From positions 1-25,598 of the forward strand of contig JBDLTZ010000334.1 of NCBI GenBank assembly GCA_039805565.1: 25,598 bases of DNA, written 5' to 3'. Position numbers and translations under genes: made by a program. This stretch comes from CALJIC01 sp039805565. Its GTDB lineage: Bacteria; Chloroflexota; Chloroflexia; Chloroflexales; Roseiflexaceae. Every line of letters begins with the position of its first letter. The stretch's first letter is position 1. This document shows, one piece after another, positions 7,005-14,011 of this stretch. The notes under the pieces are model-generated. The model was given only the letters and a program-made list of their open reading frames with translations. It was not told the DNA's origin and did no database searches.

Positions 7005-8258
7005 CTACCCTGCCGGCCGACGCAGCGAGCGCAGGATGAGCGCCAGGCGGATCTGCACCGCGTCGTCGAAGCGCCGCGGATCTAGCCCGATCAGCGCCGC
7101 GATCTTGTCCAGTCGGTAGCTGAGCGTGTTGCGGTGGATCGATAGGTCCGACGCCGTCGATGAAGGGCAGCAGTCGCGGAAGAAGAAGAGGTCCAGCGTC
7201 TTGATCAGGTCGGGCTCGTGGTCCAGCGGGCTGAGCAGCGAGGTCGCCAGCTCAATCTTAGTCTGCTCGTCAGACAGGCCGACGAATGCCACCACCCCCA
7301 GGCTGTCGAGGCAGTGCACGCGGCTCTGCCCGTGGAAGTGGCGCCCCAGGCTCAGCGCGGCGTGTGCGTCCTGGTAGGAGCGCTCCATGCCGCTCAGGCC
7401 CGGGTAGTAGCGCCCGATGCCCACGCTGATCGAGGTGTCGAGCGTCTTCTGCAGGTAGGCCAGCAGCTCCTCGCTGGCGCGGCGCAGCGCCCCGAGGTTG
7501 GCCCAGGCTCCCTCGGGCAGGTCCAGCCCCGTCCGCCGCTCGGCCCAAGGGAGCAGGTTTCGCGTGTTGCTGGCCTTCAGCACCACCACCTCGCCGCCTC
7601 CCATATAGGCGCAGATCGTGTCGTTTGGCAGGTGGAAGAAGCTCACCACCGTGTCGATCACTGCCCGCGCGTGCCGCCGCGCCTGCGTGTCCGCCAGCTC
7701 CGGGTGCTGCGGGCTGGGGCTGCTCAGGATGTAGCTCGACGCGTCGATCGTGATCACCGCGCGCGGCGGGCCGAAGTCGAGCCCCAGGATGCGCGCCTGC
7801 CGGGCGATGTGCTCCTCGTCGTCGATCAGGCCGTGCAGCAGGTCGTGGATGAACAGGTCTTTCAGCGCCACCTGATCCGGGATCTGCGCCAGGGCGCTCG
7901 CTTCGCTCAGAGCCAGCTCTACGAGCCCCTGCGCCAGCCGCGGCGAGATTGCGTCGCCGGCCGGCTCCCCGATGATCACCGCGCCCGCCTGCCCCGTGAG
8001 GCGTAGCGGGATGCGGAGGTGCGGGGTGCGCCAGGCTTTCCCGGCCCGCGCCAGAGCCCGCCCGATCAGATCCGCCTGGCTGCTGGCGATGATCACCTCA
8101 CCCTCATCGACCACCACTACCGCAGCGCAGAGCAGCTCGCTCAGCCGCCCGCAGACGGCCTCGGCCCCGCGGACGAACGGCGTGGTCGTGTAGGTAGCGC
8201 TCCGAGCCGTGAGGACGGTGATCGGCTGCGCGGTACGCACTCTTGGCTGATGGTTCAA
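7005..8258 (-). CDS. PucR/CdaR-family transcriptional regulator
   Basis: A DNA-binding regulator of about 417 residues. The C-terminus has the PucR-type helix-turn-helix (HTH_30): a run ending ASDLSIHRNTLSYRLDKI, then DPRRFDDAVQIRLALIL. The middle has the degenerate GGDEF-like segment of this family (SVGIGRYYPGLSGMERSY, then AHAALSLGR). The N-terminus resembles the sensory region of CdaR-type (sugar diacid) regulators. I chose a TTG start at 8258 because GAGAGGA lies seven bases upstream; the frame remains open to an ATG at 8357, but that start would place a perfect palindrome inside the gene. The inducer cannot be read from the sequence. Its only near neighbours are gmhB downstream and a divergent membrane protein, so the target may be itself or the divergent gene. 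Confidence 0.87.
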   Translation of the reverse strand: MNHQPRVRTAQPITVLTARSATYTTTPFVRGAEAVCGRLSELLCAAVVVVDEGEVIIASSQADLIGRALARAGKAWRTPHLRIPLRLTGQAGAVIIGEPAGDAISPRLAQGLVELALSEASALAQIPDQVALKDLFIHDLLHGLIDDEEHIARQARILGLDFGPPRAVITIDASSYILSSPSPQHPELADTQARRHARAVIDTVVSFFHLPNDTICAYMGGGEVVVLKASNTRNLLPWAERRTGLDLPEGAWANLGALRRASEELLAYLQKTLDTSISVGIGRYYPGLSGMERSYQDAHAALSLGRHFHGQSRVHCLDSLGVVAFVGLSDEQTKIELATSLLSPLDHEPDLIKTLDLFFFRDCCPSSTASDLSIHRNTLSYRLDKIAALIGLDPRRFDDAVQIRLALILRSLRRPAG

Positions 8259-8297
8259 GGTTGCATCCTCTCGGTGATACGCCTGCGCCACGTGTGA

Positions 8298-8314
8298 TGG
8301 CACGAATCGTGCCA
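8298..8314. promoter_or_regulatory. Perfect 17-bp palindrome, candidate operator
   Basis: TGGCACGAATCGTGCCA has two perfect 8-base arms around one central base. It lies 39 bases upstream of the proposed TTG start of the PucR-type regulator and about 55 bases upstream of the TATAAT of the divergent gene. This position suits autoregulation or shared control by a dimeric regulator; binding by the neighbouring regulator is inferred. Confidence 0.6.
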
Positions 8315-8369
8315 CGGGATAGGGCTTGCAGATGGCCAATACCGCCCCTTCGCCCACGGCGTACGGTCA

Positions 8370-8375
8370 TATAAT
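8370..8375 (+). promoter_or_regulatory. -10 element (TATAAT) for the downstream membrane protein
   Basis: A perfect TATAAT in GC-rich DNA, about 32 bases before the proposed GTG start at 8407. I see no convincing -35 at 16-18 bases, so an activator may be needed. Confidence 0.5.
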
Positions 8376-8406
8376 GAGAGGGTCTACGCGTTGTGGAGCT
8401 AACCCT

Positions 8407-9336
8407 GTGAGAAGCCGGCTACCAGCCTTCCTCAGCCCCCAGCTCTTGGTCGCTGCGCTGTGCGTCCTTGCGGGTGTTCTGCTCCTCGGGCGCACTTTCG
8501 GGGGCGGACCACCCGCCCCGGCCGGGACTGGGGCTCCCACGGCCGCCGTCGCCTCCCCGCCGACTGCGTCGCCCGCCCCTGCCACCGCGCTGCCGGGCTC
8601 TCCCCTGCCCGCCTACCCCGCGCCGCTCGCGTCCTCGCCCACTTCCTTGCCGGCAACGCCCGAGCCGTCCCAGACGCTCGTCACGATCGTGGCTGCGCCG
8701 ACTCTCCCGGCCTACCCGGGCTCTACAAGCACTGCTCCGGCGCTCGATTGGACGGCTGAGCCGCCGGCTGCCGTGCAGCTCACGGCGAGCCCGGCGCAGC
8801 TCAGCCAGCGCCTCGTGAGCCCGACGCCGCTGCCGGGCGCGACTGCTGGCGCGCCCCCTCCATCACCGCGCGCTGTGACCCTCCCCGCGACGATGCCCCC
8901 GGCGCCGACGCTGGCGACGGCGACCCTGACCCTGGCCCCGCCCACGCCGACGCTGGCGACGGCTACTCGCTCGCCTGCCCCGCCCGCGCCGAGCGTCGTG
9001 GCGCGCACCGCTACTCCGGGGGCGAATCCGCCGCTCACAGCTGTGGCTCAGACCCCGGCGCCGCTGCAGGGCCTCTTCCGCGCCGAGGGTGACGCGGCGC
9101 GGGCCACAGTGATCTACAGCGTCGGCGATAGCCCGAGCAACGCGCTCCAGGTGCCGCTGCCGTGGTCGATGGCGTTCGAGACCCTGCCGGGGGCCGAGCT
9201 GCTGCTGGTGGTCACGGACGAGGATGAGGGGGCGGTGCGCTGTGAGATCGTGGTGGGCGGCGCGGTGCTCCAGACGGAGGCGCAGCCGAGCGGGCAGGGG
9301 GAGGCGGCCTGTGTGGCGGATGCACCACTTCAGTAG
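8407..9336 (+). CDS. Membrane-anchored protein with long Pro/Thr/Ala-rich linker, function unknown
   Basis: I do not recognise a family. The 309-residue product has one hydrophobic segment near its start (about residues 10-30, ending VLAGVLLLG), then about 185 residues of Pro/Ala/Thr/Ser-rich sequence with recurring APTLATAT-like phrases, and a compact C-terminal domain of about 90 residues. That domain contains short strands, two cysteines in the last 30 residues, and EDEGAVRCEIVVGG. This suits an exported domain held away from the membrane on a disordered, perhaps O-glycosylated, stalk. The GTG at 8407 is chosen because GTGGAG lies eight bases upstream and a TATAAT about 32 bases upstream; the longer frame would start before that promoter. 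It is divergent from the PucR-type regulator and may share its operator. Confidence 0.7.
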   Translation: MRSRLPAFLSPQLLVAALCVLAGVLLLGRTFGGGPPAPAGTGAPTAAVASPPTASPAPATALPGSPLPAYPAPLASSPTSLPATPEPSQTLVTIVAAPTLPAYPGSTSTAPALDWTAEPPAAVQLTASPAQLSQRLVSPTPLPGATAGAPPPSPRAVTLPATMPPAPTLATATLTLAPPTPTLATATRSPAPPAPSVVARTATPGANPPLTAVAQTPAPLQGLFRAEGDAARATVIYSVGDSPSNALQVPLPWSMAFETLPGAELLLVVTDEDEGAVRCEIVVGGAVLQTEAQPSGQGEAACVADAPLQ

Positions 9337-9359
9337 TGGGGCAGGGGGAACAGAAGGTT

Positions 9360-9379
9360 TGGGAGGGCAGGCCCTCCCA
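9360..9379. terminator. Hairpin between convergent genes
   Basis: TGGGAGGGC (9360-9368) pairs perfectly with GCCCTCCCA (9371-9379) across two bases, in the 54-base gap between the ends of the membrane protein (+) and the pseudokinase (-). There is no long T-run, so the bidirectional terminator role is inferred from position and resemblance to the hairpin at 13278-13300. Confidence 0.5.
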
Positions 9380-9390
9380 GAAGGGAGTAC

Positions 9391-11289
9391 TTAGCGCAGG
9401 AGGATCACCAGCGCCAGAATCATCGCCATCGCGGCGATTACCGCGTAGAGATAGATGCGCTCCATGTCGTACAGCGAGGTGTCGCCGCGCACTGTGTTGT
9501 CGAAGCCGATCAGCTGGAGCGTGTGCGGCTTCTCGCGGTAGCGGTAGTCCACCTCGGTCACCGGCACGCCTCGGATGATCAGCTCCGCGGCGACCAGGTG
9601 CGCGTCGGTGCCGCCGCCCTTGAGCGCCTCCTCCAGCAGCTCCTTCAGCGGCGCCACCTGGTACCAGCGCCCCTCGCGCGGGTCGATCTGGGTGTGGAAG
9701 ACCTCCTGCGCCTTGGCCTGGATCGTCAGCTTGTGCAGCCCGCTGATGTCGTCCTCGTTGAGGTACGCCCGGCCGTGGCGCGACCACTGGAAGATCTTCT
9801 CCTCCATCATGGAGCCGGTCGCCTCGCAGCGCTGGCAGTCTTGTGTCCGGTAGCCGCGGCAGGTCGGACAGTTCTCCTGCAGCGTCTCGCTGCGGCTCTT
9901 GCCGTCCGGGTCGTTCACCTTCTGTGCGCGGGTGACAGTGCCCTTGCCCGCGCAGGTCTTGCAGGTCAGCTTGGTGGAGCCGTTGCACTCGGTGCACGGC
10001 ACGATCCGCTGCGAGCCGGGGATCACCATCGTCTCCGGCGCCGCGTCCACGAACGGCTCGTGCTCGGGCACCGGGGCCTCCCACAGCTCCACCTCGCGCG
10101 GGACGCCGGGGATGGCGCCGCCGTGGTGGACCACCTGGCGTGTCTGCGGCTGCGTCCGCGTCTCGTAGTGGGCGCGCAGCTCGTAGAGGTAGACGTTGTA
10201 GCTGACGATCTGCTCCGGCTGGATGACCTGCCCCAGCAGCGCGCGCCGCATCACTCCCTGCCGGCTCCAGCGGTCCAGCTGGCGACGGATCGCATCCACC
10301 CGGTGCAGGTTGTCCGCCCGCGATCGGCTTCTCGCCACGAAGTCGGCCTCGAGCGCGTCAGCCGCCACTGTCTCGAGCGGGTTCTCGAGCCACTCGGCCA
10401 CCGGCTCCCAGCGAGACTCCTCCATATCCCCGGTGGAGTCGTCGAGTTGCTGGCGCATGGCCTGGCGCAGCGCGCCAATTGCCTGGGCAGCGTTGCTGTA
10501 GCGCTGGGCCGGGTTGGGCGAAAGCAGCCGCGCGAGCACCCGGTCCGCACCGGCCAGCGCCGAGTTGCGCTCGGTGAGAGGCGGGGGTGGCTCGCCGGGC
10601 GGTGGTGGCATCTCGCCGCTGAGGATCTGGTAGAGCACCGCCCCGAGGCTGTACATGTCGAGCGCCGGCGAGGGCTGCCCGCGCGCCAGGCTCTGCTCCG
10701 GCGCCGAGTACGGCGTCTGGTAGTCGGCGTCGTCGATCTCGGAGAAGTCCGGCGTCTCCGGCCCCGCGGCCAGGCTGAAGTTTGTGAGGTACGCCGTGCC
10801 CTGTGGTGTCACCAGGATGTTGATCGGCTGCACGTCCCGGTGGATGATCCCCTGCTGGTGCAGGTAGTCCAGCGCTGTGCCGATCTGGGAGAAGATCCGC
10901 AGTGCCGGCAGCGGCCCCATCGGCCCACCTGCCAGCGCCTCCTGCAGCGTGCGCGTCTCGAGCTGCGGAGTCACGATGTAGTCGCCGTAGCGCTCGTCGT
11001 GGCCCGCGTCGATCACGGGCAGCACGTTGGGATGGCTCAGGCGTGCGGCGATCCGACCCGCTAGCTGGAAGCGGCTCACCGAGATCCAGTCCGTCCGCCG
11101 CAGGACGTGCACCTGCACCGGCCTGTCCAGCGCCAGGTGCGTCGCACGGTAGACGGTGGACAGCTCCTCCTGCCCGATGCGCTCGGCCAGGCGGTAGTTG
11201 AGCAGGTCGTGCGTGTTGGGCGGCGGTGCCGCCCCCGGGCTGGCGCCCTTGCCGGCCGGGGAGCGCGGGCGAGCGTTGGGGGTGCTCAT
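9391..11289 (-). CDS. Membrane-anchored pseudokinase with DnaJ-type zinc finger
   Basis: A 632-residue fusion. Residues about 30-275 are a Ser/Thr protein-kinase fold, but key catalytic residues are altered. The beta-3 VAIK lysine is His61 in VQVHVL, DFG reads NFS (170-172), the glycine loop is degraded (RIGQEELSTVY), and the catalytic-loop lysine is Gln (HRDVQPINI, 150-158). Structural motifs APE (196-198) and DMYSLG (211-216) remain. Four CxxC pairs follow (432/435, 443/446, 474/477, 485/488) with CAGKG and CEATG spacing, as in the DnaJ cysteine-rich domain; no J-domain is present. A C-terminal transmembrane helix (about 612-631) ends the protein, so the rest probably faces the cytoplasm. 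It likely acts as a scaffold or binding module, not a phosphotransferase. AAGGACC precedes the ATG, and two promoters lie upstream, divergent from recJ. No family member with this exact order is known to me. Confidence 0.88.
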   Translation of the reverse strand: MSTPNARPRSPAGKGASPGAAPPPNTHDLLNYRLAERIGQEELSTVYRATHLALDRPVQVHVLRRTDWISVSRFQLAGRIAARLSHPNVLPVIDAGHDERYGDYIVTPQLETRTLQEALAGGPMGPLPALRIFSQIGTALDYLHQQGIIHRDVQPINILVTPQGTAYLTNFSLAAGPETPDFSEIDDADYQTPYSAPEQSLARGQPSPALDMYSLGAVLYQILSGEMPPPPGEPPPPLTERNSALAGADRVLARLLSPNPAQRYSNAAQAIGALRQAMRQQLDDSTGDMEESRWEPVAEWLENPLETVAADALEADFVARSRSRADNLHRVDAIRRQLDRWSRQGVMRRALLGQVIQPEQIVSYNVYLYELRAHYETRTQPQTRQVVHHGGAIPGVPREVELWEAPVPEHEPFVDAAPETMVIPGSQRIVPCTECNGSTKLTCKTCAGKGTVTRAQKVNDPDGKSRSETLQENCPTCRGYRTQDCQRCEATGSMMEEKIFQWSRHGRAYLNEDDISGLHKLTIQAKAQEVFHTQIDPREGRWYQVAPLKELLEEALKGGGTDAHLVAAELIIRGVPVTEVDYRYREKPHTLQLIGFDNTVRGDTSLYDMERIYLYAVIAAMAMILALVILLR

Positions 11290-11324
11290 CGGGCGAGGTC
11301 CTTACGGCATGGCATCCGAGTGGT

Positions 11325-11353
11325 AGTATAGCGCCGCGCGCCTGGCGGTGCAA
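11325..11353 (-). promoter_or_regulatory. sigma70-type promoter for the pseudokinase (proximal)
   Basis: On the minus strand TTGCAC (11353-11348) and TATACT (11330-11325) are separated by 17 bases, placing the start site about 28 bases upstream of the ATG at 11289. Confidence 0.6.
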
Positions 11354-11416
11354 GGAAGTGCCCCCGCCGCTCTGCACGCCGGCTGGCCGAGGTGTCTGCT
11401 GGCAAGGGTTTTCAAT

Positions 11417-11445
11417 AGTATAGTACATATGTTTCGATTTGACAA
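11417..11445 (-). promoter_or_regulatory. sigma70-type promoter for the pseudokinase (distal)
   Basis: TTGTCA (11445-11440) and TATACT (11422-11417) are spaced 17 bases apart on the minus strand, inside a conspicuous A/T-rich island. Each hexamer differs from consensus at one base. It would give a leader of about 120 bases before the pseudokinase. Confidence 0.6.
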
Positions 11446-11460
11446 CCTGCCCGCCAAGGT

Positions 11461-11489
11461 TTGCGCCGCACCTGCCGCAATGCTATACT
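11461..11489 (+). promoter_or_regulatory. Promoter for recJ
   Basis: TTGCGC (11461-11466) and TATACT (11484-11489) are 17 bases apart, about 70 bases before the recJ ATG. The -10 is good; the -35 keeps only TTG. Confidence 0.5.
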
Positions 11490-11558
11490 CCTTCTGGAAA
11501 CCGTGCGACGCCCCGCGAGTGCCGGGCATACCGCTCCCCGTCGGAGTACACACGCTCT

Positions 11559-13271
11559 ATGTCCGCTCACAAGAAGCGCTGGGTTGTGCGCGAGCCCGCC
11601 CCGGCCGAGTTCCTGACCTCCGTCCGCGACTGCTCGCCCCTTGTGGCAACTCTGCTCTACCAGCGCGGCTACCGCGAGCGCGCGGCGATCGACGCGTTTC
11701 TCTCCGCGGACTACCGCCGTGGCCTGCACGACCCGCTCCAGCTCAAGGGCATGGACGTCGCTGTGGAGCGTATCGCGGCCGCTATTCGTGAGGGCGAGCC
11801 GATCGCGGTCTACGGCGACTTCGATACCGATGGGGTCACGGCGGTCACGCTGCTGATGCAGGCCGTCACGGCGATGGGCGGCACCATCCAGCCCTATATC
11901 CCGCACCGCCTCCGCGAGGGGTACGGCCTCAATACCGACGCGATCGATGCGCTGGCCGACGAGGGGGTGCGCCTGCTGATCACCGTGGACTGCGGCATCA
12001 GCAACGCCCACGAGGTGGCCCACGCCCGCGCACGCGGCGTCGACGTGATCGTGACCGATCACCATACACCCCCCGAGACGCTGCCCAACGCGGTGGCGGT
12101 GATCAACCCGAAGCAGCCTGGCTGCCCCTACCCCTTCAAGGATCTCGTCGGCGTCGGCATCGCCTATAAGCTGGTTCTGGCGCTCGTGCGCCGCGGTCTG
12201 CCGATGCCGCTCCGCGGCCGCGATATGCTCGACGTGGTGGCGCTCGGCACGGTGGCCGATATGGGGCCGCTCACCGGTGAGAACCGCGTGCTGGTCAAGG
12301 CCGGCCTCGAGTCGATCAACGAGACCAAGCGCCCCGGCCTGCGCGCGCTCATCCAGGCCTCCGGCGTCCAGCTCGGCAGAGTCTCCGCTGCCGATATCGG
12401 CTACATGCTCGCGCCGCGCCTCAACGCCGCCGGTCGTCTCGACGACGCCGTGCGCGCCTATCAGCTCCTCCTGGCCGAAGACGCCGCCGCCGCGCAGGTG
12501 CTCGCCGCCGAGCTCAACCAGGCCAACCGCCGCCGCCAGGACCTTACGAAGGAGATCCAGCAGGCCGCCCGCGCCCACGCCGAGGGGCTTGGCAAGCTCA
12601 ACCGGCGCATCGTCTTCCTGGAGAGCCCGGAGTACCAGGCCGGCCTCGTTGGCCTCGTGGCCTCTCGCTTGGTCGAGGACCTTGGGCGCCCTGTCCTGCT
12701 GGTCGAGCGCGGTGAGCGCACTTCCCGCGGCTCGGCGCGCTCTGTCCCTGGCTTCAGCATGGTGGAGGCGCTGGCGCATAGTGCTGATCTGCTGGTGCGC
12801 TACGGCGGCCACAGCGCGGCGGCCGGCTTCACGGTGGAGACTGACCGGCTGCAAGATCTGGAGGAGCGGCTCCTGGCCTACGCCGAGGAGCGCCTGCCGG
12901 ATGAGCTGCTCGCGCCGGCACTCGACATCCACGCCGAGACACCGCTCAGCTCGATCTCGTGGGATCTGCTTGAGCAGCTGTCGGTGCTCGAGCCGTTCGG
13001 CCAGGCCAACCCCCAGCCTGTCCTCATGAGCAGCCGCGTGCGTGTCGCCGGCGCCTGGGCGCGCGGCAACGAGGGCCAGCACCTCAAGCTGCGCCTCGAC
13101 GACGGCCGCGGCGGCCCGCCGGTCGACGCGATGGCCTTCCGCCTCGGCCACTTCGTCGAGTACCTCCAGAAGCCGCGCTTCATCGATGTTGCGTACACCC
13201 TCGGCCGCAACGATTGGAACGGCTCCTCGACGCTTCAGCTCAACGTCAAGGACTTCCGCAGTAGTAAGTAG
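11559..13271 (+). CDS. recJ: Single-stranded-DNA-specific 5'-3' exonuclease RecJ
   Basis: RecJ degrades single-stranded DNA from 5' ends in recombination and mismatch/base-excision repair. The 570-residue length is typical. DHH phosphoesterase motifs are intact: VYGDFDTDGVT (Asp87/89/91), TVDCGISN (Asp144), VTDHH (167-169) and APRLNAAGRLDDA. The DHHA1 domain follows with LVGLVASRLVEDLGRPV and the substrate-binding GGHSAAAGF, then an OB-fold C-terminus ending LNVKDFR. I chose the ATG at 11559 (MSAHKKRW) over an in-frame ATG at 11439 because the upstream stretch lacks RecJ similarity and contains the promoter. GGAG lies about 12 bases upstream of the ATG. It is divergent from the pseudokinase and convergent with the polyprenol-kinase-like gene. 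Confidence 0.95.
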   Translation: MSAHKKRWVVREPAPAEFLTSVRDCSPLVATLLYQRGYRERAAIDAFLSADYRRGLHDPLQLKGMDVAVERIAAAIREGEPIAVYGDFDTDGVTAVTLLMQAVTAMGGTIQPYIPHRLREGYGLNTDAIDALADEGVRLLITVDCGISNAHEVAHARARGVDVIVTDHHTPPETLPNAVAVINPKQPGCPYPFKDLVGVGIAYKLVLALVRRGLPMPLRGRDMLDVVALGTVADMGPLTGENRVLVKAGLESINETKRPGLRALIQASGVQLGRVSAADIGYMLAPRLNAAGRLDDAVRAYQLLLAEDAAAAQVLAAELNQANRRRQDLTKEIQQAARAHAEGLGKLNRRIVFLESPEYQAGLVGLVASRLVEDLGRPVLLVERGERTSRGSARSVPGFSMVEALAHSADLLVRYGGHSAAAGFTVETDRLQDLEERLLAYAEERLPDELLAPALDIHAETPLSSISWDLLEQLSVLEPFGQANPQPVLMSSRVRVAGAWARGNEGQHLKLRLDDGRGGPPVDAMAFRLGHFVEYLQKPRFIDVAYTLGRNDWNGSSTLQLNVKDFRSSK

Positions 13272-13277
13272 GGAGGT

Positions 13278-13300
13278 TCGGAGGGGCTTCGCCCCTCCGA
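13278..13300. terminator. Hairpin between recJ and the convergent kinase-like gene
   Basis: TCGGAGGGGC (13278-13287) pairs perfectly with GCCCCTCCGA (13291-13300) around a TTC loop, within the 32-base gap between two convergent stop codons. It lacks a T-run but is placed to stop transcription from both sides. Confidence 0.6.
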
Positions 13301-13303
13301 GAT

Positions 13304-14005
13304 CTACAGAAGCGCCAGCACAACCACGGCGCCAACCACTGGCACGCTCAGGTTGTCCGTCCCGTGCGGCGAGACCGCCTCTGCCAGCGTTACGGCCCCA
13401 GCCCCAGCGAGCGCGGCCAGCATCGCACGCCCCAACCCCAGCTGCGGCGCGAACGGCGCCAGCGCCGGCCCCGGCAGCAGCAGCAGCGTCAGCAGTATCG
13501 CCACGAAGCTCGCGCCAAGCATTACCGCCGACCCCTCCAGCGTGCGCGTGCTGCCCCACACGCTATAGCGCCGCCGCCCGACGCGCCGTCCCACCAGCGC
13601 TGCCAGCGCGTCACCCCAGGTCATCGCCATCACGCCCGCCGTCGCCGCCGCCACGCGATCTACCGGCCCCTCTGGGCGCCACAGCAGCCCGTAGAGCAGC
13701 GTGATCACGAGCGCGAAGTACACAGTGCCCGGTGAGCTGTCGGCGGTGTCCATCGCGGCCACCACCCGGTAGCGGTACAGGAGCGCGTTCACCACCACGA
13801 AGCTCGCGAAGGGGATGATCCCGATCTCCCAGCGGTCGAACAGCGCCAGCACGCCGAAGACCCACATGCCGGCGCCGACGTGGATGATCTTGCGGGTCAG
13901 CTCCGGCCTGAGCCCCGCCCTGCGGCGCAGCAGCTCGCCTAGCACCAGCAGGCCGACGGCGTAGACGTACGAGATGATGAGACCGGCCCACTCAGAAGAT
14001 GTCAT
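13304..14005 (-). CDS. Dolichol/phytol-kinase-family integral membrane protein
   Basis: A 233-residue polytopic membrane protein with about seven hydrophobic segments. It has the signatures of the CTP-dependent polyprenol/phytol kinase family (SEC59/VTE5-like, related to phosphatidate cytidylyltransferases): LTRKIIHVGAGMW near residues 36-48, WGDALAALVGRRVGRRR followed by WGSTRTLEGS, and EAVSPHGTDNLSVP near the end. Members phosphorylate an isoprenoid alcohol at the membrane. The substrate here (phytol, farnesol-type or polyprenol) is unknown. The start lies six bases beyond the glcE stop codon with no clear ribosome-binding site of its own, which suggests translational coupling to glcE. Confidence 0.8.
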   Translation of the reverse strand: MTSSEWAGLIISYVYAVGLLVLGELLRRRAGLRPELTRKIIHVGAGMWVFGVLALFDRWEIGIIPFASFVVVNALLYRYRVVAAMDTADSSPGTVYFALVITLLYGLLWRPEGPVDRVAAATAGVMAMTWGDALAALVGRRVGRRRYSVWGSTRTLEGSAVMLGASFVAILLTLLLLPGPALAPFAPQLGLGRAMLAALAGAGAVTLAEAVSPHGTDNLSVPVVGAVVVLALL

Positions 14006-14011
14006 AGATGC

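Noticed and set aside
11439..11444. TTGACA as a plus-strand -35 for recJ
   Set aside because: No -10 lies 16-18 bases downstream; the overlapping TTGTCA on the minus strand pairs perfectly with a TATACT instead.
11412..13559. 715-codon minus-strand open frame opposite recJ
   Set aside because: It spans recJ, a terminator-like hairpin and part of a convergent gene, and its sequence is low-complexity without domains.
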